Under the pieces are notes generated by a model. The model did no database searches. It saw only the letters and a list, made by a program, of their open reading frames with translations, and was not told the origin of the DNA. Below are positions 53,401 through 60,752 of a stretch of 64,000 bases of DNA, in pieces. A program made the position numbers and the translations under genes. The stretch is from positions 434,001 through 498,000 of the forward strand of contig NZ_PEND01000004.1 of assembly GCF_002844195.1 (NCBI RefSeq), given 5' to 3'. The stretch is from Halegenticoccus soli (GTDB lineage Archaea > Halobacteriota > Halobacteria > Halobacteriales > Haloferacaceae). The number at the start of each line of letters is the position of its first letter. Positions within the stretch are counted from its first letter, which is position 1.

Positions 53401-53872
53401 CGATCAGCTGCTCGTAGTCGACGAAGTCGACGCTCCGCTCCGGTTCGGGGAACACCCCGAAGGGGTAGTAGCCGAGCCGCCAGAACGGGTTCGAACCGGG
53501 CGAGTGCGACAGCTCCTCCGCGGTCGGGATGTCGGCGGCCGCCTCCGCTTCGGTCGCCGTCAACCGGGCGTACCCGGCCGGGCGGGGCTCGGTCGTCGTC
53601 ACCGCGTTCGGAACCAGGGCTTCGAACTCCGAGAGCCCCGACTCGTCGGCGAAGGTGACGAGCGTCGGCACGGCGAAGTCCGCGGGCGTGTGGTTGACGA
53701 CATACTCGTACTCCGCCGTCATCCGCTCTGAGGACACGTCCGCCGCGGCGTTTCCGGGGAGCGCGAGCGCCCCGGCGGTCGCCGCCGCGAGGCGGACGAA
53801 GTCGCGCCTGTCAATGTCTACCTCGGAGAACCGGTCTGTGCGTCCGTCTGTGTCGTTCGGTCCGTGTGTCAT
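50402..53872 (-). CDS. Tat-exported M14 zinc carboxypeptidase, multidomain
   Basis: An 1156-residue secreted peptidase. The Tat signal is DRRDFVRLAAATAGALALPGNAAA. The M14 catalytic domain (about 155-500) has YSLSLHGLERAGAEA (HxxE zinc ligands), a third His in NYGADLHGM, and a catalytic Glu candidate in MDFEMAYSHMTG. A PPC-like beta domain (VEASLSWTPDGQDLEFYLEDPAGD) follows. A long region after residue ~700 resembles a class I glutamine-amidotransferase-like or ThuA fold (AALDAFVGDGGNLVLTDAG). The last approximately 115 residues are the module REDDGSTFTGGQTNRVELAV to YEFGPVEVSVDGDRW. It overlaps the propeller gene and is 57 bases after the 472-residue subtilase gene, so an operon is likely. 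Confidence 0.86.
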   Translation of the reverse strand: MTHGPNDTDGRTDRFSEVDIDRRDFVRLAAATAGALALPGNAAADVSSERMTAEYEYVVNHTPADFAVPTLVTFADESGLSEFEALVPNAVTTTEPRPAGYARLTATEAEAAADIPTAEELSHSPGSNPFWRLGYYPFGVFPEPERSVDFVDYEQLIDGLKRLESEHGDRLRVYSIGRSPGHYNELSARPDPKGVYVAEVTNDVDDADAFREKEKVFYSLSLHGLERAGAEAGSRYVERLLRGEDPEIERLLDDVVLIFCYTNPDGWVAKHPQYESGWQLLGPDEGVPVVPFYERGNAGVYDTNRQYPTVGWISPAHYPGEPDDPADRSLERVTDALAIVEHFRGYENLNYGADLHGMLNSKEFVLGLISQDQFDVRALHELYGMNRVIDETLEEALSTWVTAADFQEEITGGFNPAPLGFGTLPEQAYDYSTIWDTIGYTVSGAMGDWMAHPEELGGLGMTTMDFEMAYSHMTGSNAFNPELVEMQVTGYVTAVRTIADFAVRNSDTPNTDDEFEAAVETGGESTAYVVTDSLTRSSEDLSFASSDGPTFTYGGLIGPGVTGAEERAEHTFHTDQFAEPPTRVEASLSWTPDGQDLEFYLEDPAGDRIAAAETANNPETIATSLDAEGEYAFVVETWANAASEYEIEATFPGAETETTTSASVQSERVEALGALSTAFEVAGGLHTLSVHVHAHEALLRTELVAPSGDVARAFDPDAGEHAAGGRCCSGPEWTVREPEAGTWTVRVENLIDAAEQVDVRVATLASSGPHPDPEEALGYEQRPYEVTPLRFFEDYADAVADGGAVDPVTVDEVKAGALSDYDNAVLIHDDAAHDGEYVAALDAFVGDGGNLVLTDAGVRLLGAMENDLANAVSPGDVTEERFYVAHLGEKDLDHPLLEDARPVQKALWKIAPLGYSTGNEAPMSVVDEEAFRLAAASGDAVPSIAATTGGAVSAGSLTRSESDGTGIHVIGGLLPPASQANLHPFGLLDYTTSFLGYLALTNALGFRQVRRTADGERAFGGGPFEVEGEEPPFTVDGSREDDGSTFTGGQTNRVELAVTPSLDAAVRDAVPAEWTVLTEHSDDVTRIEDAGDVQYVYFGTAAADETARYSYLVETPEGLTETNVYEFGPVEVSVDGDRWTPVDGTEDENAVAGVST
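50578..50677. repeat. Module repeat copy 1 (100 bp, in M14 gene)
   Basis: 95% identical (five differences by eye) to 55748-55847. It encodes, on the - strand, VPAEWTVLTEHSDDV and GDVQYVYF of the shared C-terminal module. Confidence 0.85.
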
Positions 53873-53929
53873 CCTTCCGAAATGGGTGTCGGGTGTGGTC
53901 GCGTTCGCGCGTCGTTCGTGCGGGCGGGT

Positions 53930-55348
53930 TCAGTCCGCGAGCGTCACGTCGTCGAAGCCGGCGAGGTTCCCCGCCTCCGCGCGCTCGACGGCGCCGACGG
54001 CGTCCACGAAGCCGGCGCCGACGCTGGCGGGCTCGTACTCGTCGCGGGCGTCGTACGCCTCGGCCTCGACCGTGTTGAGCACGTCGAGGGGGTCGGGGAA
54101 CGATCCGTGCGACTGCCGGTAGGCGTCGACGACGAGCGTCGCGATTCCGCTCGCGTGCGGGCAGGCCATGCTCGTTCCGCTTATCGTCGCGTAGTAGAGG
54201 CGGCCGTCGTCGGCGCTCTGCGCCTGCAGCGGGTCGTCCGGCGACATCGTGCTCACGATGTCGCTGCCCGGCGCGCCGACGCCCGGCCGGTAGACCCCGA
54301 GGGGATCGCTCCGCTCGCCGGTCGCGTAATACTCCTCCAGGTTGCGGTAGGCGGTCTCGCGGTCGTGGTTGCTCCCGTCGTTCCGGCCGCGCGAGGAGAA
54401 GTCGGTGACGGACTTGTCGTCCCGCGTCGCCGCGACGCCGAGGACGTGCGGGGCCTTCGCGTAGTCGTTGAGGGTCCCGTAGTCGGGACCGGAGTTGCCG
54501 GCGGCGAACACCGGGAGGATGCCCGCCTCCATCGCGTGCCACGTCGCGACGTTGAGCGCGCCGTCGGGGTCGAAGTCCTCGCCGCTCGACGCGCCGTAGG
54601 AGTTCGAGACGACCTGGTACGTCCCCCCGTCGCCGTTCGCGAGCACGTGGTCGTACGCCGCGACGGCCTTCAGGATCGTGATCGTCAGGCCGGTCGAGTA
54701 GCTCGTGAGCGTCGCGTCGGGGGCCATCCCCCGGAACCGCCCGTCGCTCGCGCTCCCGTCGCCGCCGATCGTGCCGGAGCAGTGGGTCCCGTGGCCGATG
54801 TCGTCGGTGTCGAGCGGGCCGGCCTCGACCCACAGCGTCGGATCGCCGAGGGGGTTGCCCGCCCACTGGTAGTTCGCGTCGATCGCCTCTGCGAGGTCCG
54901 GGTGGTCGCCGTCGACGCCGCTGTCGATGACGACCGCGTGCGCCGACTCGCCGGTGTAGCCGTAGTCCGACTGGACCGTCTCGACGCCGGTCACCTCGCG
55001 GCCGTCGTCGTTGAAGTACTCCAGTTCGTCGTTTGCCTGCACCCGGCGGACCTCGGGCCACCCGGCGACGGTTTCGATCTGCGGGCCGGTGAGCTTCGCG
55101 TAGCCGATCGGCAGCACCTCGAACGCGAGGTACCCCTCGTCGAGGTCGAGCTCGCCGAGCCTGTCCACGTCGTCGTTGGACGCGAAGACGACGAGCGCCT
55201 CCTGGAGCGCGTCGCTCGCGGTGTCGAGGGTGTCGTCGACTACGCCGGAGAGCGTCGCGGCGCTCGCGGGGCCGGCCAGGGGGACGAGCGAGGCCGCGCC
55301 GGTCGCTTTGAGTACGGTTCGTCTCGTGAACTGCGTGCGGTCTGTCAT
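53930..55348 (-). CDS. Tat-exported subtilisin-like serine protease (S8), 472 residues
   Basis: Secreted protease. The Tat signal is TRRTVLKATGAASLVPLAGPASA. An inhibitor-I9-like prodomain spans about 45-115. The catalytic domain has Asp in AVVIDSGVDGDHPD, His in GHGTHCSGTIGG, oxyanion Asn in FAAGNSGPDYG, and Ser in SGTSMACPHASGIATL. An insert of about 35 residues (DRETAYRNLEEYYATGERSDPLG) sits after SSRGRNDG. It ends soon after the catalytic domain (AGNLAGFDDVTLAD) and is the only large protease of this block without the shared C-terminal module. Confidence 0.92.
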   Translation of the reverse strand: MTDRTQFTRRTVLKATGAASLVPLAGPASAATLSGVVDDTLDTASDALQEALVVFASNDDVDRLGELDLDEGYLAFEVLPIGYAKLTGPQIETVAGWPEVRRVQANDELEYFNDDGREVTGVETVQSDYGYTGESAHAVVIDSGVDGDHPDLAEAIDANYQWAGNPLGDPTLWVEAGPLDTDDIGHGTHCSGTIGGDGSASDGRFRGMAPDATLTSYSTGLTITILKAVAAYDHVLANGDGGTYQVVSNSYGASSGEDFDPDGALNVATWHAMEAGILPVFAAGNSGPDYGTLNDYAKAPHVLGVAATRDDKSVTDFSSRGRNDGSNHDRETAYRNLEEYYATGERSDPLGVYRPGVGAPGSDIVSTMSPDDPLQAQSADDGRLYYATISGTSMACPHASGIATLVVDAYRQSHGSFPDPLDVLNTVEAEAYDARDEYEPASVGAGFVDAVGAVERAEAGNLAGFDDVTLAD

Positions 55349-55571
55349 TCGTGTGGTGTGTGGGTTTTCGGTTGCGCGTCGGTGCGATCCGCGGTGCGGT
55401 TCGCGGTGCGACGCGGTTCGATTCGCCGCGCGGGCCGGCCCGCGCGGTCGGGTCGTGCGGTCGAGTCGCCGGTGGCGGAGCGCCGTCGGGGGCGGAGCGC
55501 ATCGGTCGATCCGTTCCCCGCCCGATCTGCCGACTCGTCATCGCCGACGACGGCCGGCGGCGTGGCCGCGA
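55349..55571. other. Intergenic region between the two subtilases
   Basis: 223 bases, unusually GC-rich, with short imperfect repeats of GCGGTGCG and CGCGGTTCG. No convincing TATA box or gene is seen. It may be simply the 3' end of the larger subtilase transcript plus a weak promoter for the smaller. Confidence 0.4.
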
Positions 55572-58361
55572 CTACGTGCTCTGGCCGAGCACGACGTTCG
55601 CGTCGCTCGTGCCGTCGAGCTGGACCCAGGTCTCGCCGCCGTCGGCCGAGGCCGCGAGCGGGCCGAAGACGTACTCGCCGCTCTCCTCGATCGAGTCCGG
55701 AGCCTCGGCGAAGTAGGTCGCCGAAAGCGCGTCGGCGGGTCCCGCCTCGAAGTAGACGTACTGGACGTCGCCCGCGTCCTCGACGCGCGAGACGTCGTCT
55801 GAGTGCTCGGTCAGGACGGTCCACTCCGCCGGCACGACGTCGCGGACCTCGACGGCCTCGGTCGCCTCGACGGAGACGTCGATCCGGTTCGTCTGCCCGC
55901 CGGTGAAGACGGAGGCGTCGTCCTCGCGGGTCCCGGACGCCAGGAATCCCCGCGTCTCCTCGACGGTCAGGTCGAGGTGGACCTGCACGTCGTAGCCGTT
56001 GACCACGCCGGGCACGTCGACCAGCTTCGCGACGACGGCGTACGCGCCGCCCTCGGTCGCGAAGGAGAGCGAGCCCTCCCCGGCGAGCGCCCGGGTCCGC
56101 GCGACGACGTTCGGCTCGCCGTGTTCCGCCGGCGCTTCGAGGTCGTAGACGAACAGGTCGACGTGCGGGTCGCCCTCGGCGGCCCCTTTGTTCGCGCCGG
56201 AGAGGTGGCTGACCGAGACGTCGACGCCGTAGACGCCGGCGTCGGCCTCGACGTAGCCCGCGACGGCCCGCTCGTCCTCGGGGACGTTCAGGCCGACGAC
56301 GCCGCGGGTCGCCTCGCCGATCGGAAGCGCCCGCGAGACGGCGTCGACCGCCGCGCCGGGGTTCACCCGACCGTACCCCTCGTAGGGGTCGCGGGCGCCG
56401 AAGTCGTACGTCGGGGCGTGGGCGCGGTGGTACGGCGCGGCGGTGAACGCCGTCTCCGTCGCCGTGGCGAGGAGCACCTGCTTGAACCGGAGCGCGTCCT
56501 CGAGGCCGGCCTCGGCGGGCTCGGGCAGCGCGACGCTCGCCGGCGCGTCCTCCTCCATCGCCTGCGCGAGGAGGTTCGCCGCGCCCGCGACGTAGGGCGC
56601 GGCCATGCTCGTGCCGGCCTTGCCCGTGTAGTCGCGGATCGGCGGCTGCTCGCCCTCGGGCGCGTCCGGGTCGCCGTTCTCGGCGGCGCGCGCGAGGTCC
56701 GTCACCGTGCCGCCCGGCGCGGTCACGTCGGGCTTCCTGTACGCCGTCTCCGTGTCCTCGTCGTACGCCGCGAGGCCGCCGCTGGAGTAGGAGGCGATCC
56801 CGTCGAGCGGGCCGGTGGCGACGACCGACACGGCCTCGTCGGCGAGCGCCGGGCCGCCGGAGTTGGCCGGGGTCGCGCTGTTGCCCGCCGACGCCGACAA
56901 CAGAATGCCCGCCGAGGCGATGTCCTTCACGAGCGAGGGGTCGGAGGCGAGCAGGCCGCCCGCCGCGCCGAGCGGCGCGCCGCCGACGTAGCCCCACGAC
57001 ATGTTGACCGTCCGGAGGTTGAACCGCGAGGCGAACTCGTCGGCGTAATCCGCGAGGTCCTGCGTCGCGCCGCTGAGCCCCTGGAGGCCGACGATCCCGG
57101 CGTTCGGAGCCAGCCCCGCGTGGACGCTCGCGTCGCCGTCCGCGGTTCGGTCGCCGACGGTCTCGTCCTCGCGGTAGAACGCGCCGACGCTCACGGTCTC
57201 GACGCGGGCGGCGGTCAGGATCTCCCCGTCGTACGGCGTGACGTGGACGGCGTACGTCGCCTCGCCCGACTCGTGGACGGTCGGCGCGTCGACGACGTTG
57301 TTGTCCCACTCGCTCGTGTCGTCGACCCCGACGGTGGAGGCCGCCAGCTCCTCGCCGTCGGGGCCCTCGATGCTGATCTCGATGAAGTCGCCGTACGCCG
57401 AGGCGTAGACGCCCGTGTCGGCCCGCGCGGTCACCTCGTAGGTCAGCGCGTCGCCGAGCGCGAGCGTCGTCCGCGGGTCGTCCTCCGTCACGGTCGACGG
57501 GTCGATCGCGCTCGCCCGGCCGCTGCCGGCCATGATCGACGAGACGTGCGTCCCGTGGCCGTTGCCGTCCCTGGGCTCGTCGTACCCGCCGTAACGGTCG
57601 CTCTCGCTGTACCAGCCGACGGTCTTGACCGCGTCCGGTCGGACCGTCCCGCCGGTTCCGTCGAACACGTCGCCCGAGAACTCGGTCACGGAGCCCTCGT
57701 ACCGGTAGTAGCTCGCGGCGATCTCGTAGCCCGTCGCCAGCGAGGCGTACGTCTCGACGACGAACGCGTACGTCTCGCCGCCTTCGACGTCGACCTGCAG
57801 GGTCTCCGGCATCTCGGCGGTGGCGGACGTGGCGACCCGCTCGCCCGTGTCGTCCTCGACGTAGAACTCCAGGTCGTTCACGTCGCCGACCGACCACGAC
57901 AGCTCCGCCCGCACCTCGTCGGCGGACGCGGGGGCGGTGAACTCGTGGCGGCGCACGTCCGGCGTCGCGAACGTCCCCGGGCCGATCGTCCCGGAGAACG
58001 ACTCGGACTCGTCGAGTTCGGTCCGGTCGACGGCGTCCGCCGTATCCCTCGTCAGCACCAGTTCGCCCCCGCGGGTGACGGCGCGGACCCCGTTCCACGG
58101 CCCGAGGTCGGGGTGCCGCGAATCGACCCCGGTGTCGGTGAGCGCGACCGTCCGATCGATTCGGCCGCGGTAGCCGCGATCCCACGCGTGTCGCGCCTCC
58201 CGGACGCGCCAGTTCAGGAACGCCTCGTCCGTCGTCGCCGCACCCTGTGCCCCGCCCGGCACGCCGACGCCGAGGAGCCCCGCCCCGGCGACGGCTCCGG
58301 TCGCCCGAAGGAACGTCCGACGGGAGGTCCCGTCGGGCGCGTCTCTGTCATCCTTTCGCAT
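55572..58361 (-). CDS. Tat-exported large subtilisin-like protease (S8) with shared C-terminal module
   Basis: A 929-residue secreted protease. The Tat signal is SRRTFLRATGAVAGAGLLGVGVPGGAQGA. Triad: Asp in ALTDTGVDSRHPDLG, His in GHGTHVSSIMAG, Ser in GKAGTSMAAPYVAGAANLL; Asn in ASAGNSATP. Between Asp and His sits an insert of about 120 residues with a PPC-like domain (VRAELSWSVGDVNDLEFYVEDDTGE). A second beta insert follows His. After the catalytic domain comes another beta domain (about 680-800). The module REDDASVFTGGQTNRIDVSV to YVFGPLAASADGGETW forms the last approximately 115 residues. There is no obvious prodomain. The upstream palindrome at 58401-58416 may regulate it. Confidence 0.88.
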   Translation of the reverse strand: MRKDDRDAPDGTSRRTFLRATGAVAGAGLLGVGVPGGAQGAATTDEAFLNWRVREARHAWDRGYRGRIDRTVALTDTGVDSRHPDLGPWNGVRAVTRGGELVLTRDTADAVDRTELDESESFSGTIGPGTFATPDVRRHEFTAPASADEVRAELSWSVGDVNDLEFYVEDDTGERVATSATAEMPETLQVDVEGGETYAFVVETYASLATGYEIAASYYRYEGSVTEFSGDVFDGTGGTVRPDAVKTVGWYSESDRYGGYDEPRDGNGHGTHVSSIMAGSGRASAIDPSTVTEDDPRTTLALGDALTYEVTARADTGVYASAYGDFIEISIEGPDGEELAASTVGVDDTSEWDNNVVDAPTVHESGEATYAVHVTPYDGEILTAARVETVSVGAFYREDETVGDRTADGDASVHAGLAPNAGIVGLQGLSGATQDLADYADEFASRFNLRTVNMSWGYVGGAPLGAAGGLLASDPSLVKDIASAGILLSASAGNSATPANSGGPALADEAVSVVATGPLDGIASYSSGGLAAYDEDTETAYRKPDVTAPGGTVTDLARAAENGDPDAPEGEQPPIRDYTGKAGTSMAAPYVAGAANLLAQAMEEDAPASVALPEPAEAGLEDALRFKQVLLATATETAFTAAPYHRAHAPTYDFGARDPYEGYGRVNPGAAVDAVSRALPIGEATRGVVGLNVPEDERAVAGYVEADAGVYGVDVSVSHLSGANKGAAEGDPHVDLFVYDLEAPAEHGEPNVVARTRALAGEGSLSFATEGGAYAVVAKLVDVPGVVNGYDVQVHLDLTVEETRGFLASGTREDDASVFTGGQTNRIDVSVEATEAVEVRDVVPAEWTVLTEHSDDVSRVEDAGDVQYVYFEAGPADALSATYFAEAPDSIEESGEYVFGPLAASADGGETWVQLDGTSDANVVLGQST
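55748..55847. repeat. Module repeat copy 2 (100 bp, in large subtilase gene)
   Basis: Second copy of 50578-50677, encoding the same part of the C-terminal module on the - strand. Sequence identity falls off sharply on both sides. Confidence 0.85.
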
Positions 58362-58400
58362 TGCGTCCTACAAAATTGAATCACCGTAGAAAAGTCGATT

Positions 58401-58416
58401 ACCTAACCGGTTAGGT
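58401..58416. promoter_or_regulatory. Perfect 16-bp palindrome upstream of the large subtilase
   Basis: ACCTAACCGGTTAGGT is a perfect palindrome 40-55 bases before the ATG at 58361. It lies upstream of the likely TATA/BRE (CTTTTCTAC on -, about 58386-58394), a position where archaeal activators bind. The half-site order differs from the iron operators. Confidence 0.5.
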
Positions 58417-58457
58417 TCGGAGAACGTATCGATCGAGGACTAGTCCGCGCGGCGAAC

Positions 58458-58472
58458 GGGGCCTTTGGCCCC
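58458..58472. terminator. GC-rich hairpin downstream of the Bat-like gene
   Basis: GGGGCC-TTT-GGCCCC forms a perfect 6-bp stem 77 bases after the stop of the Bat-like gene. There is no U-run, so a role in termination is uncertain. Confidence 0.3.
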
Positions 58473-58548
58473 GGGACACCCGGGTTCCCGTCGCACCCGC
58501 CGCTGTCCGAGTCAGGCTCCGGGCCGTCCGCGGCGCGACCGGGGTGCG

Positions 58549-60534
58549 CTACTCCTCGGGTTCGGCGTCGCCCTCGAAGAACGCGCGCAGCAGCTTGTTC
58601 TGGACGCGGCGGATGTGCTCGTGGAACGTCGGCGCGGAGATGTCGAGCGAGTCGGCGATCTCCTCGGCGGTGCTGCCCCGCGGCCACTCGAAGTAGCCGG
58701 CGAGGTACGCCGTCTCGAGCACCTCCCGCTGGCGCTCCGTGAGGGCGTCGTCGAGCGCGTTCCGGAACTCCAACCCGCGGGCGCTCGTGCGCTCGCGCTC
58801 GCGCTGGGCGAGAAGCTCCGCGCTCGGGTACCGCCCCCGGACGGCCTCGATGACCGTCCGGACGTCCGCCCGCTGGGGGAGTTCGATGCGGGTTTCGCCC
58901 GCGCCGCCCTCGGCGGAGGCGCGGCGGAGGACGCCCCCGTGGTCGGCCACCAGCGAGGCGATAGACGCGTCGGGCGTCGTCACTCTGACGACGCTCGCCC
59001 CGTCGTACTCGGCGACGAGCGCCGCCTCGCCGCCCCGCTCGCGCGCGAGATCGATCACCGCCTCTGCCGGGCCGCCCTCCACGGAGAGGAACTCGGCCAG
59101 CGAGCCGTCGGCCCGCTCGACGGCGCCCTCCAGCGACACGGCGCAGTTGGCCGCAGCCGAGGCCTCGACGAAGAACGGGCCGACGTCCGGGAAGCCCACG
59201 CTCAGCTCGATGACGGCGTCGCTCACGAGCGCGCGTCGCTGTTCGACCGCGCTGATCGCGTAGGCGATCGTCTCGCCGAGCTCCGCCAGCACCGCCCGTT
59301 CGGTCTCGTCGAAGGCGTTCGGCCGCGGCGCGTACACGCAGAGGACGCCGTACGTCGCGTCGCGGTACTCGAGGGGGATCGCGGCCGCCGATCGGTAGCC
59401 GCGTTCGAGCGCCGCCTCGCGCCACGGTTCGGACGCCGGGTCGTCCGCGATGTTCTGCGCGACGAGGACGGCCCTCTTCTCGATCGCGGTCGCGGCCGTC
59501 ACGCTGCCGTTCCCGACGGGTTCGACGACCGACCGCTCGTCGAGGTATCCCTCCTCGACGCCCGCCCACGCGCGCGGGTCGACCCGCTCGCCGGTGAAGT
59601 CGAGTTCGCCGATCCACGCGAACCGGTACAGCCCCTCGTCGGCGAGGTGCTCGCAGACCGCCCGTTCGATCTCCTCGCGCGTGGACGCTCGGACGAGCGC
59701 CTCGTTCACGTCGCGGATGACCGCGTTGATGTGGTTCAGCGTCTCCAGCCGCTCGGCCTGCCGTTCGAGCGCGCGCTCGCGGCGCTTGCGCTCCGTGATG
59801 TCGCGGCCGATCCCGCAGATGGCGATCGGTTCGCCGGCCTCGTCCCTGAGGAGCGACCCCGTGAACTCGTAGGGGATGCGCTCGCCGTCCGTGGTGAGTA
59901 TGTCGGCCTGCGTCTGCGCCTGCCCCTCCGACACGGCCCGGGCGATCGCCGCCGTGATCGGTTCCGCGTCCTCCCGCGCGACGAAGTCCGTCGGCGACAT
60001 CCCGGCGATGGCGTCGTCGCCGTACCCCGTGACCGCCGTCAGGCGCTCGTTCCAGCGGAGGAAGTTCCCCTCCAGGTCGAACACGAAGAAGATGTCCGTC
60101 AGCGTGTCCAGGGCAGACCCCACGAGGTCGGTCTCGCCGGGGAGGGTGCGCTCCGACGCGTAGGAGTCGACGGTGTGGCGGAGCACCGCGGCGAGTTCGA
60201 GCGCGACGTCGTCGGCGTCGCTCCCGCCCCGACGGACGCAGCGGTCTGCGCCGGCGTCGAGCGCCCTCGCGGCCTCATCGCCCGTGCGGTGAAGCACCGC
60301 GACTGTCAGCGACGACCGGCGGTCGCGGAGCGATTCGACGGTCGCGAGCCCGGCGGCGTCCAGCAGTTCGTCGCCGACGACGACGGCGTCCGTCCCGGAA
60401 TTCAACCGCTCGACCGCCTCCGTCGCCGTCCCGACGGACGTCACGTCGAGCCCGTGATCGCGCGCGAGAGACGCACCGAGCCGGTCGAGCCACTCGTCCT
60501 CGCCGACGACCAACACGTCGAGGGGCTCCTGCAT
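58549..60534 (-). CDS. Bacterio-opsin-activator-like regulator (receiver-like, PAS, GAF, HTH_10)
   Basis: A 661-residue cytosolic transcription regulator. Domains: receiver-like (about 5-115), PAS (about 130-245, with FFVFDLEGNFLRWNERLTAVTGY and ICGIGRDITERKRRE), GAF (about 275-420), bacterioopsin-activator GAF-like domain (about 430-590), and HTH_10 (about 605-655, TERQREVLETAYLAGYFEWPRGSTAEEIADSL). The receiver has AVVVGDELLDAAG, where the phosphoacceptor Asp appears replaced by Gly, so it is probably not phosphorylated. ATG 60534 fits a TATA (GCTTAAG, about 60557-60563) 27 bases upstream. It likely senses redox, light or small molecules and regulates genes nearby. Confidence 0.9.
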   Translation of the reverse strand: MQEPLDVLVVGEDEWLDRLGASLARDHGLDVTSVGTATEAVERLNSGTDAVVVGDELLDAAGLATVESLRDRRSSLTVAVLHRTGDEAARALDAGADRCVRRGGSDADDVALELAAVLRHTVDSYASERTLPGETDLVGSALDTLTDIFFVFDLEGNFLRWNERLTAVTGYGDDAIAGMSPTDFVAREDAEPITAAIARAVSEGQAQTQADILTTDGERIPYEFTGSLLRDEAGEPIAICGIGRDITERKRRERALERQAERLETLNHINAVIRDVNEALVRASTREEIERAVCEHLADEGLYRFAWIGELDFTGERVDPRAWAGVEEGYLDERSVVEPVGNGSVTAATAIEKRAVLVAQNIADDPASEPWREAALERGYRSAAAIPLEYRDATYGVLCVYAPRPNAFDETERAVLAELGETIAYAISAVEQRRALVSDAVIELSVGFPDVGPFFVEASAAANCAVSLEGAVERADGSLAEFLSVEGGPAEAVIDLARERGGEAALVAEYDGASVVRVTTPDASIASLVADHGGVLRRASAEGGAGETRIELPQRADVRTVIEAVRGRYPSAELLAQRERERTSARGLEFRNALDDALTERQREVLETAYLAGYFEWPRGSTAEEIADSLDISAPTFHEHIRRVQNKLLRAFFEGDAEPEE

Positions 60535-60752
60535 CACCTCCGCATTCGTCCGGAAGGCCTTAAGCGCGTTTCTCTCCCGATCGCCGTTCGGGGCCGCGAC
60601 TCGAACCGGACCGGAGCCGAGGTCGGACCGGAATACAAGCGAAAGTACAAGCGAAACTGGGCCGAAACCGGAACTCGACGCGCACCGGAACCGGAACCGA
60701 CGCCGGGACGCCCGTCCGCCCGCAGTCCATCCCGCGGCGGTTCCCGTCCCCG
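60535..60752. other. Intergenic region with CCGGAA repeats
   Basis: 218 bases between the Bat-like gene start and the P-loop gene stop. Apart from the Bat TATA (about 60557-60563) it holds simple repeats: CGGAAC units around 60690-60705 and paired ACAAGCGAAA around 60636-60655. No gene is seen. Confidence 0.4.

Noticed and set aside
58401-58416. ACCTAACCGGTTAGGT as a fourth iron operator.
   Set aside because: The half-sites are in the opposite order (CCTAA before TTAGG) to the three operators and it lies upstream of the TATA, so it is reported only as a possible activator site.
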